DNA of 64,000 nt from Streptantibioticus ferralitis (GCF_029223525.1 NZ_JARHTQ010000029.1:28669-92668), one strand, 5' to 3'; positions 19,201 to 27,910 are shown, counted from the first letter of the stretch. Translations and numbers: made by a program. The notes: generated by a model not told the origin, from the sequence alone.

Positions 19201-20769
19201 GCGAACGGCAAGATCGACCGAAATGCCCTGTCCCGGAACAGCCAAGAGCAGGACGGCCAGGACCGGAACGCGTCGGCCGAACCCGGCACGCCGACCGGCT
19301 GCCTCGCCCCCCGCGACGAGACGGAGGAGCGGATGGCAGTCATCTGGCGGGAGGTGCTCGACCGGCCGCAGCTCGGGGTGCTCGACGACTTCTTCGAACT
19401 CGGCGGCAACTCCCTGCTGGCGACCAAGCTCGTCTTTCGGATCCGCGAGGCATTCGGGGTCGATCTTCCACTGCAGGCACTGTTCGAGAGCCAGGCCACC
19501 GTGGCCGGGCTGTCCGCCCTGGCCACCCGTCAAGCGACCGCCGCCGAAGCCGTCCCGCCGGACCTGGCCGCTGAAGCACGCCTGGCCGACGACATCAGAC
19601 CAGTGCCCGGCGCCCATGTGCACTCGGTGCGCCACCCCCAACATGTGTTCCTCACCGGCGCCACCGGATTCATCGGCGCCTTCCTGCTCGCCCGGCTGCT
19701 GCAGCGCACTGACGCGCGGATCTTCTGCCTGGTGCGGGCCGCATCGGCCGACCAGGGCTACGAGCGGATCCGCAGCACCCTGACCGGGTACGGCATCTGG
19801 GATCCGGCGTTCGGCGACCGGATCATCCCGGTGACCGGCACGCTCAGCAGCCCGCGCCTGGGCCTCAATCCTCCCCAGTGGCAGCATCTGGCAGCGATGG
19901 TCGACGTCGTCTACCACTGCGGCGCCGAGGTGGACTTTCTGCGGTCGTACTGGTCCCTGAGGCCCGCGAATGTGCTCGGAACCGCCGAGGTCCTGAGGCT
20001 GGCCTGCGACGGATCGACCAAACCGGTGCACTTCGTCTCCACCACCTCCGTGTTCTCCCGGCCCAACTATCCGGCGGGTACCTGTTTCACCGAGGAGATG
20101 GAACCGGTCCACGACCTGCGGACCACACTCGGCTACACCCAGACCAAGTGGGTCGGCGAGCAGTTGGTGCGCGAAGCCGGCCGTCGTGGGCTCCCGGTGT
20201 ACATCTACCGGGCCGGGCGGGTGGGCGGCCACAGCAGCACCGGCGCCTCCAGGACCGGCGATTTCGTGTGGCAGTTGGTGAAGGTCGGGATCGAGCTCGG
20301 AGCCGCCCCGCTTCTCGACGTGCGACTGGATGTCGTTCCCGTGGACTTCGTGGTCGACGCCATGCTCCATCTCTCCCGCCAACCCGAGCTGCGGGGCACG
20401 GTCTTCCACCTCGTCCAGCCGCAACCCGTGCCGCAGCGCCAACTCGTCGCATGGCTGGAGGAGTACGGCTACGGAGGTGAACGAGTCGCTTTCACCGAAT
20501 GGTGCAGGCGTGCCGGCGAGCTGTCCGACGAGACCGCTGCGGTGCTGGCGCCGTTCCTGTCCGGCACCCTGCCCCAGGGCGACTTCGTGTCCGGTGGCTT
20601 CGACCGCAGCAATGCGGACCGCGGCCTGGCCGGATCAGGCATCGGCTGTCCGCTGATCGACGACCGGCTCCTGCGCACCTATGTCGGCTACTTCGTCGAG
20701 ACCGGCTACCTGCCTGCCCCGCACCCCTTGCGCTCGACGGCTCCGCAGCGAGCCGTACGGCCGAACTGA
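16240..20769 (+). CDS. NRPS with reductive release: C-A-PCP-R
   Basis: A 1509-residue nonribosomal peptide synthetase, translationally coupled to the PKS. A short Ser/Asn/Lys-rich docking-like start precedes C (about 55-480; LSYAQERIWFLEQF, catalytic HHIVSDG at 182-188). A (about 515-1015) has YTSGSTGLPKG, YGPTETT and NANGKID. PCP has Ser1058 in LGGNSLLA. The terminal R domain (about 1130-1490) has NAD(P)-binding GATGFIG at 1140 and Tyr1299/Lys1303 in YTQTK. My hand-aligned pocket code is D-M-A-A-W-G-L-V-Y, which I cannot match to a known amino acid. It would condense the polyketide acyl chain with one amino acid and release an aldehyde or alcohol; the product is inferred. Confidence 0.92.
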   Translation: MTDFAARIARLSPEQREALLKRLKDNAPSDNASSNKASSDRASAGIVAAKRTGDTVPLSYAQERIWFLEQFTPGTPFHNMSGVTRIPFPVEPDVFAECVDQVVERHEVLRTRFVLREGAPVGVVAQHVQVPVRVLADLGPQEREQLFLEDARVPFDLSVGPLLRVTVAPGGSDECFVQFTMHHIVSDGFSIAVFFRELGELYRPRLAGMRIELPPLKLQFANVAVAERAKEQDGEFAESVDYWARHLRGAPSHLALPADRRRPARATNRGRRLPVRIPAELVQQVRKLSLERSVTPFVTMLTAFATVLGRYSAQDDLVIGVPVANREMPGAERLIGPFLNTLALRLDLGGPLTFAELLAQVNRTVLAGFEHQAVPLERVLQAVQCVRDPSRSPLFQAVFNFQVDQSRTPGVPDSQLRGLPNGGCQFDLLFDMMATPDGITAHIDYYSDVYDEASVVRFADSFLAVLRAGADEAERPVHELPLLSPQGSAHLIEQALRTTGRAYDRTQCVHELVLASARSHPDRVALVEGSRLITYGELDALSGSIAAALADRAPALPGAHVAICLPRSAETITAIIGVLRAGYAYIPLDPDYPPERTAFVYDDADIAAVVTHGSLLDALPPTVAPVILLDGPLPEGPFQDPVGSDAPERSERCAYTIYTSGSTGLPKGVRVSHRNVVNVLTAIRERPGLTAADTLLAVTSPSFDMSVAEMLLPLVSGARVVVALSEDVVDGRRLAALLDEHRVTVMAATPSTWYLMVESGWRGRPGLRAWSGGEALQPALAETLLRSCDEVWNLYGPTETTVYSTVHRVGPEDVAEGSIPIGRPVANTTAYVLDHGGNPLPYNVLGELCLGGDGVSLGYQRRPELNSAGFVTEPFLPGQRLYRTGDLVRMRPDGELVYAGRRDHQVKIRGVRIELGEIEAVLGSHPQVTRAVAVVEGEAGGTPSIVAYVQPTAEAVTAAQLTDFLRERLVPQLVPGRIVRLAELPLNANGKIDRNALSRNSQEQDGQDRNASAEPGTPTGCLAPRDETEERMAVIWREVLDRPQLGVLDDFFELGGNSLLATKLVFRIREAFGVDLPLQALFESQATVAGLSALATRQATAAEAVPPDLAAEARLADDIRPVPGAHVHSVRHPQHVFLTGATGFIGAFLLARLLQRTDARIFCLVRAASADQGYERIRSTLTGYGIWDPAFGDRIIPVTGTLSSPRLGLNPPQWQHLAAMVDVVYHCGAEVDFLRSYWSLRPANVLGTAEVLRLACDGSTKPVHFVSTTSVFSRPNYPAGTCFTEEMEPVHDLRTTLGYTQTKWVGEQLVREAGRRGLPVYIYRAGRVGGHSSTGASRTGDFVWQLVKVGIELGAAPLLDVRLDVVPVDFVVDAMLHLSRQPELRGTVFHLVQPQPVPQRQLVAWLEEYGYGGERVAFTEWCRRAGELSDETAAVLAPFLSGTLPQGDFVSGGFDRSNADRGLAGSGIGCPLIDDRLLRTYVGYFVETGYLPAPHPLRSTAPQRAVRPN

Positions 20770-20783
20770 TTCGGAGACCAGCG

Positions 20784-21776
20784 ATGAAAGCGATGCGCAT
20801 CCACGAGACCGGTGGCCCGGAAGTCCTGCGGCTGGACGAGCTCGACACCCCGGTGCCCGGCCCAGGACAGCTCTTGGTCCGTGTCGGAGCCGCCGGCGTC
20901 AACTTCTCCGATGTGATGGCACGTCAAGGTGTGTACCTCAACCAGGACACCGCCCCGGGGCTTCCGGTGACCCTGGGCACCGAGGTCGCCGGGGTGGTCG
21001 CCGCCGCAGGTCCCGGAGTCGACGGCCAGATCGTCGGGCGACGGGTCATCGCCTTCGTCCAGGGCGGGTATGCGGAGTACGCCGTGACCACTCCGGACCT
21101 GGCCGCCGAGCTGCCTGTCGGCGTCGACCTCGCCGAAGCGACCGCCTATCTGGTCCAGGGGGTCACAGCCTGGCAACTGCTCCGGGACTGCGCCCGGATC
21201 GAACCTGGCCAGTCTGTGCTCGTACACTCCGCAGCCGGGGGCGTCGGCACCCTCGCCCTGCAACTCGCCCGCGTCTTCGGCGCATCCACCGTCATCGCGA
21301 CGGCCGGCTCGGCGGACAAGCGCAAGCTCGCCCTGGAACTCGGCGCCGACAGCGCAGTCGACTACACGACACCGGAATGGACCGAGGAGGCGCTGGCCGT
21401 GACCGGCGGCCGGGGCGTCGACATCGTCCTCGACGCCGTCGGCGGAACCACCGGCGAGCAGAGCCTCGACTGCCTGGCCCCGTTCGGGCGGCTGGTCGTC
21501 TACGGGGTCTCCAGCAGTCGGCTCGCCTCGTTCGCGGGCGCACAGCTGATACGCAAGAACCAGTCAGTCATCGGCTACTGGCTGGCCGGCCGAATACCGC
21601 GAGGCGGCGCGACCGGTTCCCCGACTGCGCACATCGTTCCTGAACTGCTGCGCTTCGCCGAGTACGGCCGACTCCGCGCAGTGGTCCGGCACGCCTTCGC
21701 CCTATCTGAAGCGGCGGAGGCCCATCGCGCGGTCGGCGCCCGGCACACCATGGGAAAGGTGGTACTGGCGGTATGA
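20784..21776 (+). CDS. zinc-independent MDR-family reductase, likely trans-acting enoyl reductase
   Basis: A 330-residue medium-chain dehydrogenase/reductase of the quinone oxidoreductase type. The GroES-like N-terminus (HETGGPEVLRLDELDTPVPG) is followed by an NADPH-binding AAGGVGTLALQLA and a GGRGVDIVLDAVGGTTG stretch. No zinc-ligand cysteines are seen. The ATG at 20784 follows CGGAG, 15 bases after the NRPS stop, so it is the third gene of the cluster A operon. Because the PKS lacks an ER domain, an in-trans enoyl reductase (as LovC serves LovB in fungi) is the natural reading. A tailoring reductase or a housekeeping quinone reductase are alternatives. Confidence 0.82.
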   Translation: MKAMRIHETGGPEVLRLDELDTPVPGPGQLLVRVGAAGVNFSDVMARQGVYLNQDTAPGLPVTLGTEVAGVVAAAGPGVDGQIVGRRVIAFVQGGYAEYAVTTPDLAAELPVGVDLAEATAYLVQGVTAWQLLRDCARIEPGQSVLVHSAAGGVGTLALQLARVFGASTVIATAGSADKRKLALELGADSAVDYTTPEWTEEALAVTGGRGVDIVLDAVGGTTGEQSLDCLAPFGRLVVYGVSSSRLASFAGAQLIRKNQSVIGYWLAGRIPRGGATGSPTAHIVPELLRFAEYGRLRAVVRHAFALSEAAEAHRAVGARHTMGKVVLAV

Positions 21777-21830
21777 CACACTCATGACCTGGTCCGCGCC
21801 ATCCCGCGACCCTGCCATTCCGCGGCGGAC

Positions 21831-21858
21831 GCGCCGCCCGCCAGCCGCTGGGCGGCGC
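21831..21858 (+). terminator. hairpin after the cluster A operon
   Basis: GCGCCGCCC at 21831-21839 pairs perfectly with GGGCGGCGC at 21850-21858 around a 10-base loop, about 55 bases after the reductase stop. No T-run. Confidence 0.5.
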
Positions 21859-21930
21859 TCTCCGCGTGGTGTGTGCGGACGATCACGTACGTAATTCCCC
21901 AGGGGCTGTGGTCAAGTAATTCCCCAACCT

Positions 21931-22608
21931 GTGCCGCTCGAAAGGTCGTAGCCGCATTGTGGGTGCCGAAAAGTACGTCCGCGTAGGTCAGACAGTCATG
22001 TGCGCGCGTGGGGAGAGTCGCGAAAGTCGGTCAGCCCCGGAGCGCCGCGGGGCCGGGTGGATGCCGGCGGCGTGCAGGATTTCCCAGACGGTGGACGGGG
22101 CGATGGGGTAGCCGAGGCGGGCGAGTTCGCCTTGTGTCCGGCGGTGGCCCAAGGTGTAGTTCTCCCGGGCCAGGCGCAAGGTGAGTTGCTTGACCGTGGG
22201 CGCGGTGGAGGGCCTGCCCGGTCGGCGGTGCCGGGGGAACGTCCACTTGCGAGCAAGGAGTTGCCGGTGCCAGGCCAGCAGCGTGGTCGGGGTGACCGCG
22301 AAGACCTGACGCCAACGCTCACGCGGGACCAGCCGGGACAGGACCGCGAACCAGATCCGGTCAGCGGGCTCGTAGCGGACCCGGGCGATCTGACGGCGCA
22401 GCACCGCATTCCCGTGCCGCAACGCCAGCACTTCCGCATCCTCGGCTACCCGGCTGCGCAGTACGGCGCCGGGCAGCGTGATCAAGTTGCGGACCAGCGC
22501 GGCGACGATGGATAGGGGCATCGAAGGATCGTCCCAGACACCGTGCAGGCCGCGGCATCGGATTGAGCAACCCCAGGTCAGGAGCCGAGTCGTATTTTCG
22601 AGCGGCAC
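21931..22608 (-). mobile_element. IS remnant with both ends but a truncated transposase
   Basis: A 13-base terminal sequence, GTGCCGCTCGAAA, occurs at 21931-21943 and inverted at 22596-22608, bracketing a 678-base element that holds only the N-terminal part of an integrase-core transposase. The outer 24 bases at 22585-22608 agree at 21 of 24 positions with 45103-45126, beside another fragment of a similar transposase. This looks like an internally deleted, non-autonomous IS. Duplicated target bases were not identified. Confidence 0.55.
21988..22521 (-). pseudogene. integrase-core (DDE) transposase, C-terminally truncated
   Basis: From the ATG at 22519-22521 the minus strand reads MPLSIVAALVRNLITLPGAV, EDAEVLALRHGNAVLRRQIA, WTFPRHRRPGRPSTAPTVKQ and ARLGYPIAPSTVWEILHAAG, typical of a Streptomyces IS transposase with an N-terminal HTH and an rve integrase core. 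The homology stops near 22045 at [10 protein letters not shown], and the DDE catalytic half is missing. It is carried inside the IS remnant with matched ends. Confidence 0.6.
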
Positions 22609-22929
22609 AGGCCCCCAGCCGGGGCAAGTGGAGCCGGTGCGCGACAAGCTCAGGCGCCTGGCGGACCGGGGTTGGCTGCACCGCACCCCCGCCGGCCACT
22701 TCACTACCCTGTCACAATCTCCCGCATGACCGATCTCGGCGGAATCCCGGCGTAACGGTCAGGCCATCGATGGGAGTTGGGGTGTCCGTGCGAATGAACA
22801 ACCGCCCGCCGAGGGCACTGAAGGGCTTGTCTACCAGTGCCGCCTGCCACTGTTGAGCGCCACCTTGGACCTGGTCTCCGGTCTGGTCCGCGGCCATCTG
22901 ACGGCAGCACGCGACGCGATGCCTTCGAC

Positions 22930-23167
22930 CACGTCCTCATCATGAACGAGGCCCACGCCCGCCAGGTCCTTACGGCCTACCAGCGACACCACAACGAGCA
23001 CCGACCGCAGTGGGCCCGAGACCAGCTACCACCCGGCGCTCACGAACAGCGCGCCACGGTGCATGACATCGACACCCGCAAAGTCCTGCGCACCCGGATC
23101 CTCGGTGAACTCATCAACGAGTACCGATATGCGGCGTGACATGAAGTGACGACTTTTCGAGCGGCAC
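22930..23167 (+). mobile_element. C-terminal fragment of a related transposase with its IS end
   Basis: The plus strand reads DHVLIMNEAHARQVLTAYQR, WARDQLPPGAHEQRATVHD, TRKVLRTRILGELINEYRYAA and a stop at 23137-23139, the typical C-terminus of the same transposase family whose N-terminus lies inverted just to the left. The IS end TTTCGAGCGGCAC follows at 23155-23167. So two partial copies in opposite orientation, or one rearranged copy, sit side by side. Confidence 0.58.
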
Positions 23168-23367
23168 ACGCAGCCGCGGCGACAGGTGAACTTCTCGCGG
23201 GCGGTGATACCGGCCTCCTGCAGAGCGGGTGAACGCCGCGGGTGAGGCGCTCAGGGTCGGTCTCGCCCTGCCACTCGGACTGCCCGCGGCCGCTTGGTCG
23301 TGCCCGCCCGAGCGGCGCAGGGCGGTCTGCGGCGGCGGCGAACTGACCGCAGCCCGTTCGGCCGCCG

Positions 23368-24042
23368 CTATCTCTGATACTCCGGCCCGGAGCGCTGGTT
23401 GCGCAGGGCGTAGCGGACCGCGTCGGCGCGGGAGTGCAGATCCGCTTTGGCGAACAGGTTGTTGATATGCGTCTTCACGGTGGCCTCGCTGATCACGAGC
23501 TTCGCCGCGATCTCCCGGTTGCGCAGGCCCTCGCCGATCAGCCCGAGGATCTCTCGTTCCCGCGCGGTCAGGGCGACGCCCAGGTCGTTGGGCGGCGCGG
23601 CCGGCGTGGCCCGGGAGGCCAGGGTGAGCAGGCGGCGCTGCACCTCGGGGGCGAGCACGGCCTGGCCCTGCGCGGCGGTGCGCACGGCGTGCAGGATCGT
23701 TGCGCGGTCGGCCTCCTTGGTCAGGTAGCCGCTCGCGCCCGCGTGGAGCGCGGCCAGGATCGACTCGTCGTCGTCGAAGGTGGTCAGCACGAGGATGGCG
23801 GTGTCCTGTTCGGCCCGGTGGATCCGTCCGGTCGCTTCGACCCCGTCCATGACGGGCATGTTCAGGTCCATCAGCAGCACATCCGGGTGGTGCAGCCCGG
23901 CGGCCTCCACGGCTTCCGCGCCGTTGGTCGCGGTGGCGACGACGGCCACGTCCTCGGCGAGACCCAGCATGACCGCCAGCGCCTCGCGGACGGTTGCCTG
24001 GTCGTCGACGACGACCAGAGTGATCGTGCGGTCCTCGGTCAT
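23368..24042 (-). CDS. NarL/LuxR-type response regulator
   Basis: A 224-residue two-component response regulator. Receiver domain: acidic pocket VVDDQ (Asp13, Asp14), phospho-acceptor Asp59 in VLLMDLNMPVMDG, and conserved Thr and Lys in LVLTTFDDD and YLTKEAD. C-terminal LuxR-type HTH: LTAREREILGLIGEGLRNRE, IAAKLVISEATVKTHINNLF. Its ATG overlaps the stop of the upstream kinase gene by four bases, so the pair is co-translated. It acts in the cytoplasm on unknown promoters; nearby biosynthetic clusters are possible but unproven targets. Confidence 0.9.
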   Translation of the reverse strand: MTEDRTITLVVVDDQATVREALAVMLGLAEDVAVVATATNGAEAVEAAGLHHPDVLLMDLNMPVMDGVEATGRIHRAEQDTAILVLTTFDDDESILAALHAGASGYLTKEADRATILHAVRTAAQGQAVLAPEVQRRLLTLASRATPAAPPNDLGVALTAREREILGLIGEGLRNREIAAKLVISEATVKTHINNLFAKADLHSRADAVRYALRNQRSGPEYQR

Positions 24043-25199
24043 CTGGGCAGCTCCAGTTCCACGGTCCAGCCGCCCTCCAGGGTCGGCTCGGCTTGCAGGG
24101 TTCCGCCCAGCAAGGCGGCGCGTTCGCGCATGCCGGCGAGCCCGACCCCGGTGCCGCTGGCGAGTTCGGTGCGGCGGGGCTCGGTGGCGGGCCCGTTGTG
24201 CACGGTCAGGATGACGCGGTGGTCGGTGAAGGCAAGACGCATGGTGCGCGCCGCGCCCGGCGCGTATTTGGCCGCGTTGGTCAGCGCCTCCTGCGCGGCC
24301 CGGACCATCGTGTGCGTCGCCTCAGCGCCGACCTCGGCGACCTCTTCAGTGATCGCGAAGTCGACCGCGTTGCGCTCGGCGAGTCGGCGCAGGGTGTCCG
24401 GCAGCGACAGGGTGTCCTCACGCAGTGCGTGCACGGCGCGCCGGGTCTCGCTGATGCTGTCCACGGCGAGCGCGCGGGCCCTGCGGACGGCCGCGGTCGA
24501 CTCCTCCTCGCGGCCGCTGTCGCGCAGCGCGTCGGCCATGTCCAGTTGCAGCGCGATCCCGGACAGCGCGTGGCCGAGCACGTCGTGGATCTCGCGGGCG
24601 ATGCGGCCGCGTTCGATCAGCGCCGCCTCGCGCGCCTCGGATTCCTTGGCGCGCTGGGCCTCCTCGGCGGCGCGCTGGGAGCTGTGCAGGGCGTTGAGTT
24701 GGTCCCGATGGGAGATTCCGATGTAGACGGGCAGGCCGACGGTGAGCGCGAGCCACCACGGCCACTGCGCAGGGTCGGGGGAGAGCAGCTGAACCAGCCA
24801 GGTCGCCCCGGCCGCGACGAGCGCGCCGGTGACGGCGACCCCGGTGGCGGCCCTGCGGGAGGCGAGTTTCCCGCCCGCTGCGGCCGCAGCGACGTACGGG
24901 AACAGGGCCGTGGCCGTCGTCGAGTGCGCGAGCGGCATCAGCAGCGAGCCCAGCAGCATGTAGGCGGTCATCGCGGCGAGTTGCCGGCGAGGGCTCAGCC
25001 GCTTCCACGGTAACAGCGCTCCGACCGCGGCGATCGAGGCGAGCACGAACAGCGCCAACGCCACCGGCCGAAACAGGATGCGGCTGTAGGGCCACTGAAC
25101 GATCGTGCAGGCAATCGTGGCGAGTACGAGGAACGGCCGGCGCGGCTCGTCCCGGATACGTTCGGGTCGAACCGCCGGTCGTTGTTCCGCCGTGGTCAT
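24039..25199 (-). CDS. HisKA_3-type sensor histidine kinase
   Basis: A 386-residue membrane sensor kinase. The N-terminal half has about six hydrophobic segments (for example LVLATIACTIVQW, LALFVLASIAAVGALL, AAMTAYMLLGSLLMPLA, WPWWLALTVGLPVYIGI) and no large extracellular loop. The dimerisation box with the phospho-accepting His is ERGRIAREIHDVLGHALSGI, followed by a HATPase domain (VRAAQEALTNAAKYAPGAAR with the N-box, GTGVGLAGMRERAALLGGTL with the G-box). The ATG at 25197-25199 was chosen over the longer frame because upstream residues are uncharacteristic. It is first in a two-gene operon with its response regulator. The signal is unknown. Confidence 0.88.
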   Translation of the reverse strand: MTTAEQRPAVRPERIRDEPRRPFLVLATIACTIVQWPYSRILFRPVALALFVLASIAAVGALLPWKRLSPRRQLAAMTAYMLLGSLLMPLAHSTTATALFPYVAAAAAGGKLASRRAATGVAVTGALVAAGATWLVQLLSPDPAQWPWWLALTVGLPVYIGISHRDQLNALHSSQRAAEEAQRAKESEAREAALIERGRIAREIHDVLGHALSGIALQLDMADALRDSGREEESTAAVRRARALAVDSISETRRAVHALREDTLSLPDTLRRLAERNAVDFAITEEVAEVGAEATHTMVRAAQEALTNAAKYAPGAARTMRLAFTDHRVILTVHNGPATEPRRTELASGTGVGLAGMRERAALLGGTLQAEPTLEGGWTVELELPR

Positions 25200-25794
25200 G
25201 GTGCCGGGGTTCCGATCGTCATCGACGGTAGTCGCGAAGCTGGCCGTGCCCAGTGTTCCACCCCGACGCATGGTGGTCGCCGTACGGATTTTCGCCACAG
25301 TCGGTCGGACTGCGCTGCATGTTGTCCAGAACCGGGAACATCCGGTGCGGGGCGCCATCCTGACCCTCCGTCCACATCACCAAAACCACGGCTGGCGGCC
25401 ATCGGTGTCGTGCGGCGAGCGCTGTATCTCCGGCTGGAGAATCGTCTCCACCCGGGGGGACTCCGGCGTGCCGCGCCTCGGCATGCCCGGCGCGATCCCG
25501 ATCTCCACCGGGACTCGCTGATCGGCCGCGCGGCGGCCGCGCCCCACCGCCGGCCGATCAGGGACACGACGCAGAACGCGATCCAGGGCGCCGGCCGCGC
25601 CCACACCGTGACGAGCTCCGTTTCCGCAGGGACGGGTGCGCCGCCGGAGCGGGGTCTCTCCAAGCCGATGCGGAGCCGTGGGTGGAGTCGGTTCTCCACC
25701 CGGTTCTCCACCCAAGATACGGCGGCGAGATCACGACAGGGCGACGGGTGCGGCCCTAGCGTGCCAACCACAGGACAGGGAAGGGAAGTTGGGC
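25200..25794. other. gene-free stretch between kinase and ferredoxin genes
   Basis: This interval holds the divergent upstream regions of the kinase (minus) and ferredoxin (plus) genes. Longer open frames here have wrong-frame composition and no motif. No clear operator or repeat was seen. Confidence 0.38.
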
Positions 25795-26013
25795 ATGCGA
25801 GTCCTTGTCGACCAGAACCGCTGTCAGGGATACGGGCAGTGCGTGTTCGCGGCACCGGCGGTGTTCCGGTTCCGGGGCGTCGAGTCGCTGGAGTACGACC
25901 ACGTACCGGATGCGGAGTCCGACCGGGCCGTGGAACGGGCCGCGCTGGCCTGTCCGGTGCAGGCGATCACGCTCGGCCGGGGGGCCGAGGCCGGCGCCGG
26001 GGAGGTGCGGTGA
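25795..26013 (+). CDS. 3Fe-4S ferredoxin
   Basis: A 72-residue ferredoxin of the type that feeds electrons to bacterial cytochromes P450. It begins MRVLVDQNRCQGYGQCVFAA with the first two cluster cysteines and has the third in ALACPVQAITL; the CxxxxxC...CP arrangement indicates a 3Fe-4S cluster. The ATG at 25795 follows AAGGGAAG. No P450 is adjacent: the only one in the window is at 56790-57983. The 200 bases after its stop show short protein-like words but no complete gene, so a downstream partner may have been lost. Confidence 0.85.
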   Translation: MRVLVDQNRCQGYGQCVFAAPAVFRFRGVESLEYDHVPDAESDRAVERAALACPVQAITLGRGAEAGAGEVR

Positions 26014-26217
26014 TGGTCGGGTCGAGCGGACGGATTTGCCGAACATGCTGCTGCGCGGACCCGAGGAGCTCCGATTCGCCCACGACGGCATCACCGGCCG
26101 ACCGCGGCCACGTCATACGGGCTGAGTGCCTCGCCCGCGCTTCGTCGACAGCACATCGCCCATGACGGGCCACCGCGTCCAAGACGGGCGTCCGCCCCCG
26201 TACGGAAAGGGAGTTCT

Positions 26218-27459
26218 GTGGAAGACCGCACCAAGCCGAGGTCCGCGGCTACCGGCCGATTCTCGCGACGACGCGTTCTGCAACTGTCCGGCTCGCTCGG
26301 GATTGCGGCGCTGAGCGCGGCAGGTTCGGCCGTCACGGCCAGCTACGCCACCACGCCCGGACCAGGCCGGAATACGAGCCGCGTCAGCGCGCCGCCGCCA
26401 CGTGGCGCGCTCGGCACGAACTTCAACGGCGATCCTGACTGGGCGAACTTCGCCGAACTCCAGGCGCTGTCTGCGACCTGGCTCCGTGGGTTCTTCGCCA
26501 TGCCCGACGCCGATCACGGGGCAGTGGCCGGCCAACCCGTGATCCGGACACTGCTGGCGGCCGGCGCACGCGGCTACCGCACCGTGCTGTCGCTGAAATT
26601 CCCCTACTTCACCGAACCCGTACCCACTCCGGGAAGCCCCGCCATGGCGACCGCGCTGAGGCGGCTGGCCGATGCGCTGCCCGTCGTGATGGGCAAGGTG
26701 GACATCCTTGTCGTCGGCAACGAACCGTTCATCGAATGCCTCGCCAATGACCGTGACACCAACCAACTCAACGTGTTCTACGAGACGATGGCGCGACACG
26801 TCATCGCCTACCGCGAACAGAACGGAAGCCCGAACCGCAAGACCACGCTCTACATGGGCGCGCTCAACCACCTGGACCTACCCGCCTGGCGCACGGCCGC
26901 CACCGACCGCTGGATGGCCTATGTGCGGGGCACCCCGGCCCTAGACGGTGTGGACATCCATCCGCATCTGCCCGACGTGGCCGCCGGCCAGGCGTACCTC
27001 GACTACATCCTTCCGCGGCTGCGATCCGACCAGACGTTCCTGGCCACCGAGTTCTCGCTCGTGCTGTTCTGGCGCAAGCACCCGCGTGACCCGGTCTCCC
27101 GTGAGTTCACCGCTCGATACGGTCTGCCGTCCGGGACCTTGGTGTGGCAGGTCATCAAGGACGCCATCCAGCACCCGTTCAGCCAGCAGAAGTGGAACGA
27201 CTTTCTGTCGATGTCGCCATGGTTCGCGAACAACCGCGATTTCCTGCGAGACCAGGTCGAGAAGTTCCGCGCCACCGGACGACTCGCAGTCGCCACCTAC
27301 GGCGTGACCCAGGACGCCGCCATGGTCTCCCACTTCGGGCCGGACTCGACACCGTGGCTGCTGGACAGCCTGTTCTGTCCCTACACGGTGCAGTCCGGAG
27401 CACATGGCCTGCCCGGCCGGACGCTGCCATGGACCGAAGAATTCCGGGCACTCCAGTGA
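26218..27459 (+). CDS. Tat-exported glycoside-hydrolase-like (clan GH-A-type) protein
   Basis: A 413-residue exported protein. The N-terminus has a twin-arginine signal (RFSRRRVLQLSGSLGIAALS) and cleavage probably falls in the Ala/Ser/Thr-rich stretch by residue 45. The mature part looks like a TIM-barrel glycosidase: a NEP motif (DILVVGNEPFIE) supplies the candidate acid/base Glu, DGVDIHPHLPD lies mid-barrel, and TFLATEFSLVLFWR supplies a candidate nucleophile Glu. The GTG at 26218 follows AAAGGGA. It acts outside the cell on an unknown glycan; the exact GH family is not identified. It precedes the secreted nuclease-like gene with a gap of about 450 bases. Confidence 0.75.
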   Translation: MEDRTKPRSAATGRFSRRRVLQLSGSLGIAALSAAGSAVTASYATTPGPGRNTSRVSAPPPRGALGTNFNGDPDWANFAELQALSATWLRGFFAMPDADHGAVAGQPVIRTLLAAGARGYRTVLSLKFPYFTEPVPTPGSPAMATALRRLADALPVVMGKVDILVVGNEPFIECLANDRDTNQLNVFYETMARHVIAYREQNGSPNRKTTLYMGALNHLDLPAWRTAATDRWMAYVRGTPALDGVDIHPHLPDVAAGQAYLDYILPRLRSDQTFLATEFSLVLFWRKHPRDPVSREFTARYGLPSGTLVWQVIKDAIQHPFSQQKWNDFLSMSPWFANNRDFLRDQVEKFRATGRLAVATYGVTQDAAMVSHFGPDSTPWLLDSLFCPYTVQSGAHGLPGRTLPWTEEFRALQ

Positions 27460-27910
27460 CGGTGGCGCCGTGGCCACAGCGCCCAAAGACTGCTCCTCGC
27501 CGTCGCCCGGGCCCATGAGGCGAGGGGAAGAACGGCTGCACGTACCGGACGCGGACGTGCTGCGCGACCGGCAATGGCCGACGAGTCGGGGCGTGCCGGT
27601 AGTGGCGGGAAAATCCGTGAACCGTCGCTGAGCGGGGTCGTTACCCCGCTTGGTGCCCTGTGACCGCCTGGCCGCCGGGCCAGCCCATCAGCCACCGCGG
27701 ACATCGCCTGGAAGGACCGCTCATGCCGCTGATCGACGTGCTCACCACCGTGGTGCGGCGATGTGCCGCCGCACCACGGCGGTCGCGCGGGGCGTGGGCG
27801 GTGCGGCGGGCTGCTGGTGCGGCAGCTGGGTGGCGCCACGGAAAGTCCGTGGCATTAGCAGTCCCCCGGGCCGCTTGGCGCGGGGGTCGACGTGAGAGGA
27901 CGGATCATTG
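27460..27910. other. gene-free leader region
   Basis: No gene is supported here. The region presumably contains the promoter of the secreted nuclease-like gene, whose ribosome binding site GAGAGGA lies at 27894-27900. Confidence 0.35.

Noticed and set aside
16876..20442. 1188-codon open frame on the minus strand
   Set aside because: It is antisense to the NRPS gene. Its composition (His/Gly/Asp/Glu mix, no domains) is that of a wrong frame in GC-rich coding DNA.
25795..26217. Ferredoxin plus a following P450 or reductase gene
   Set aside because: After the ferredoxin stop only short, inconsistent coding words are seen, so no partner gene can be supported.
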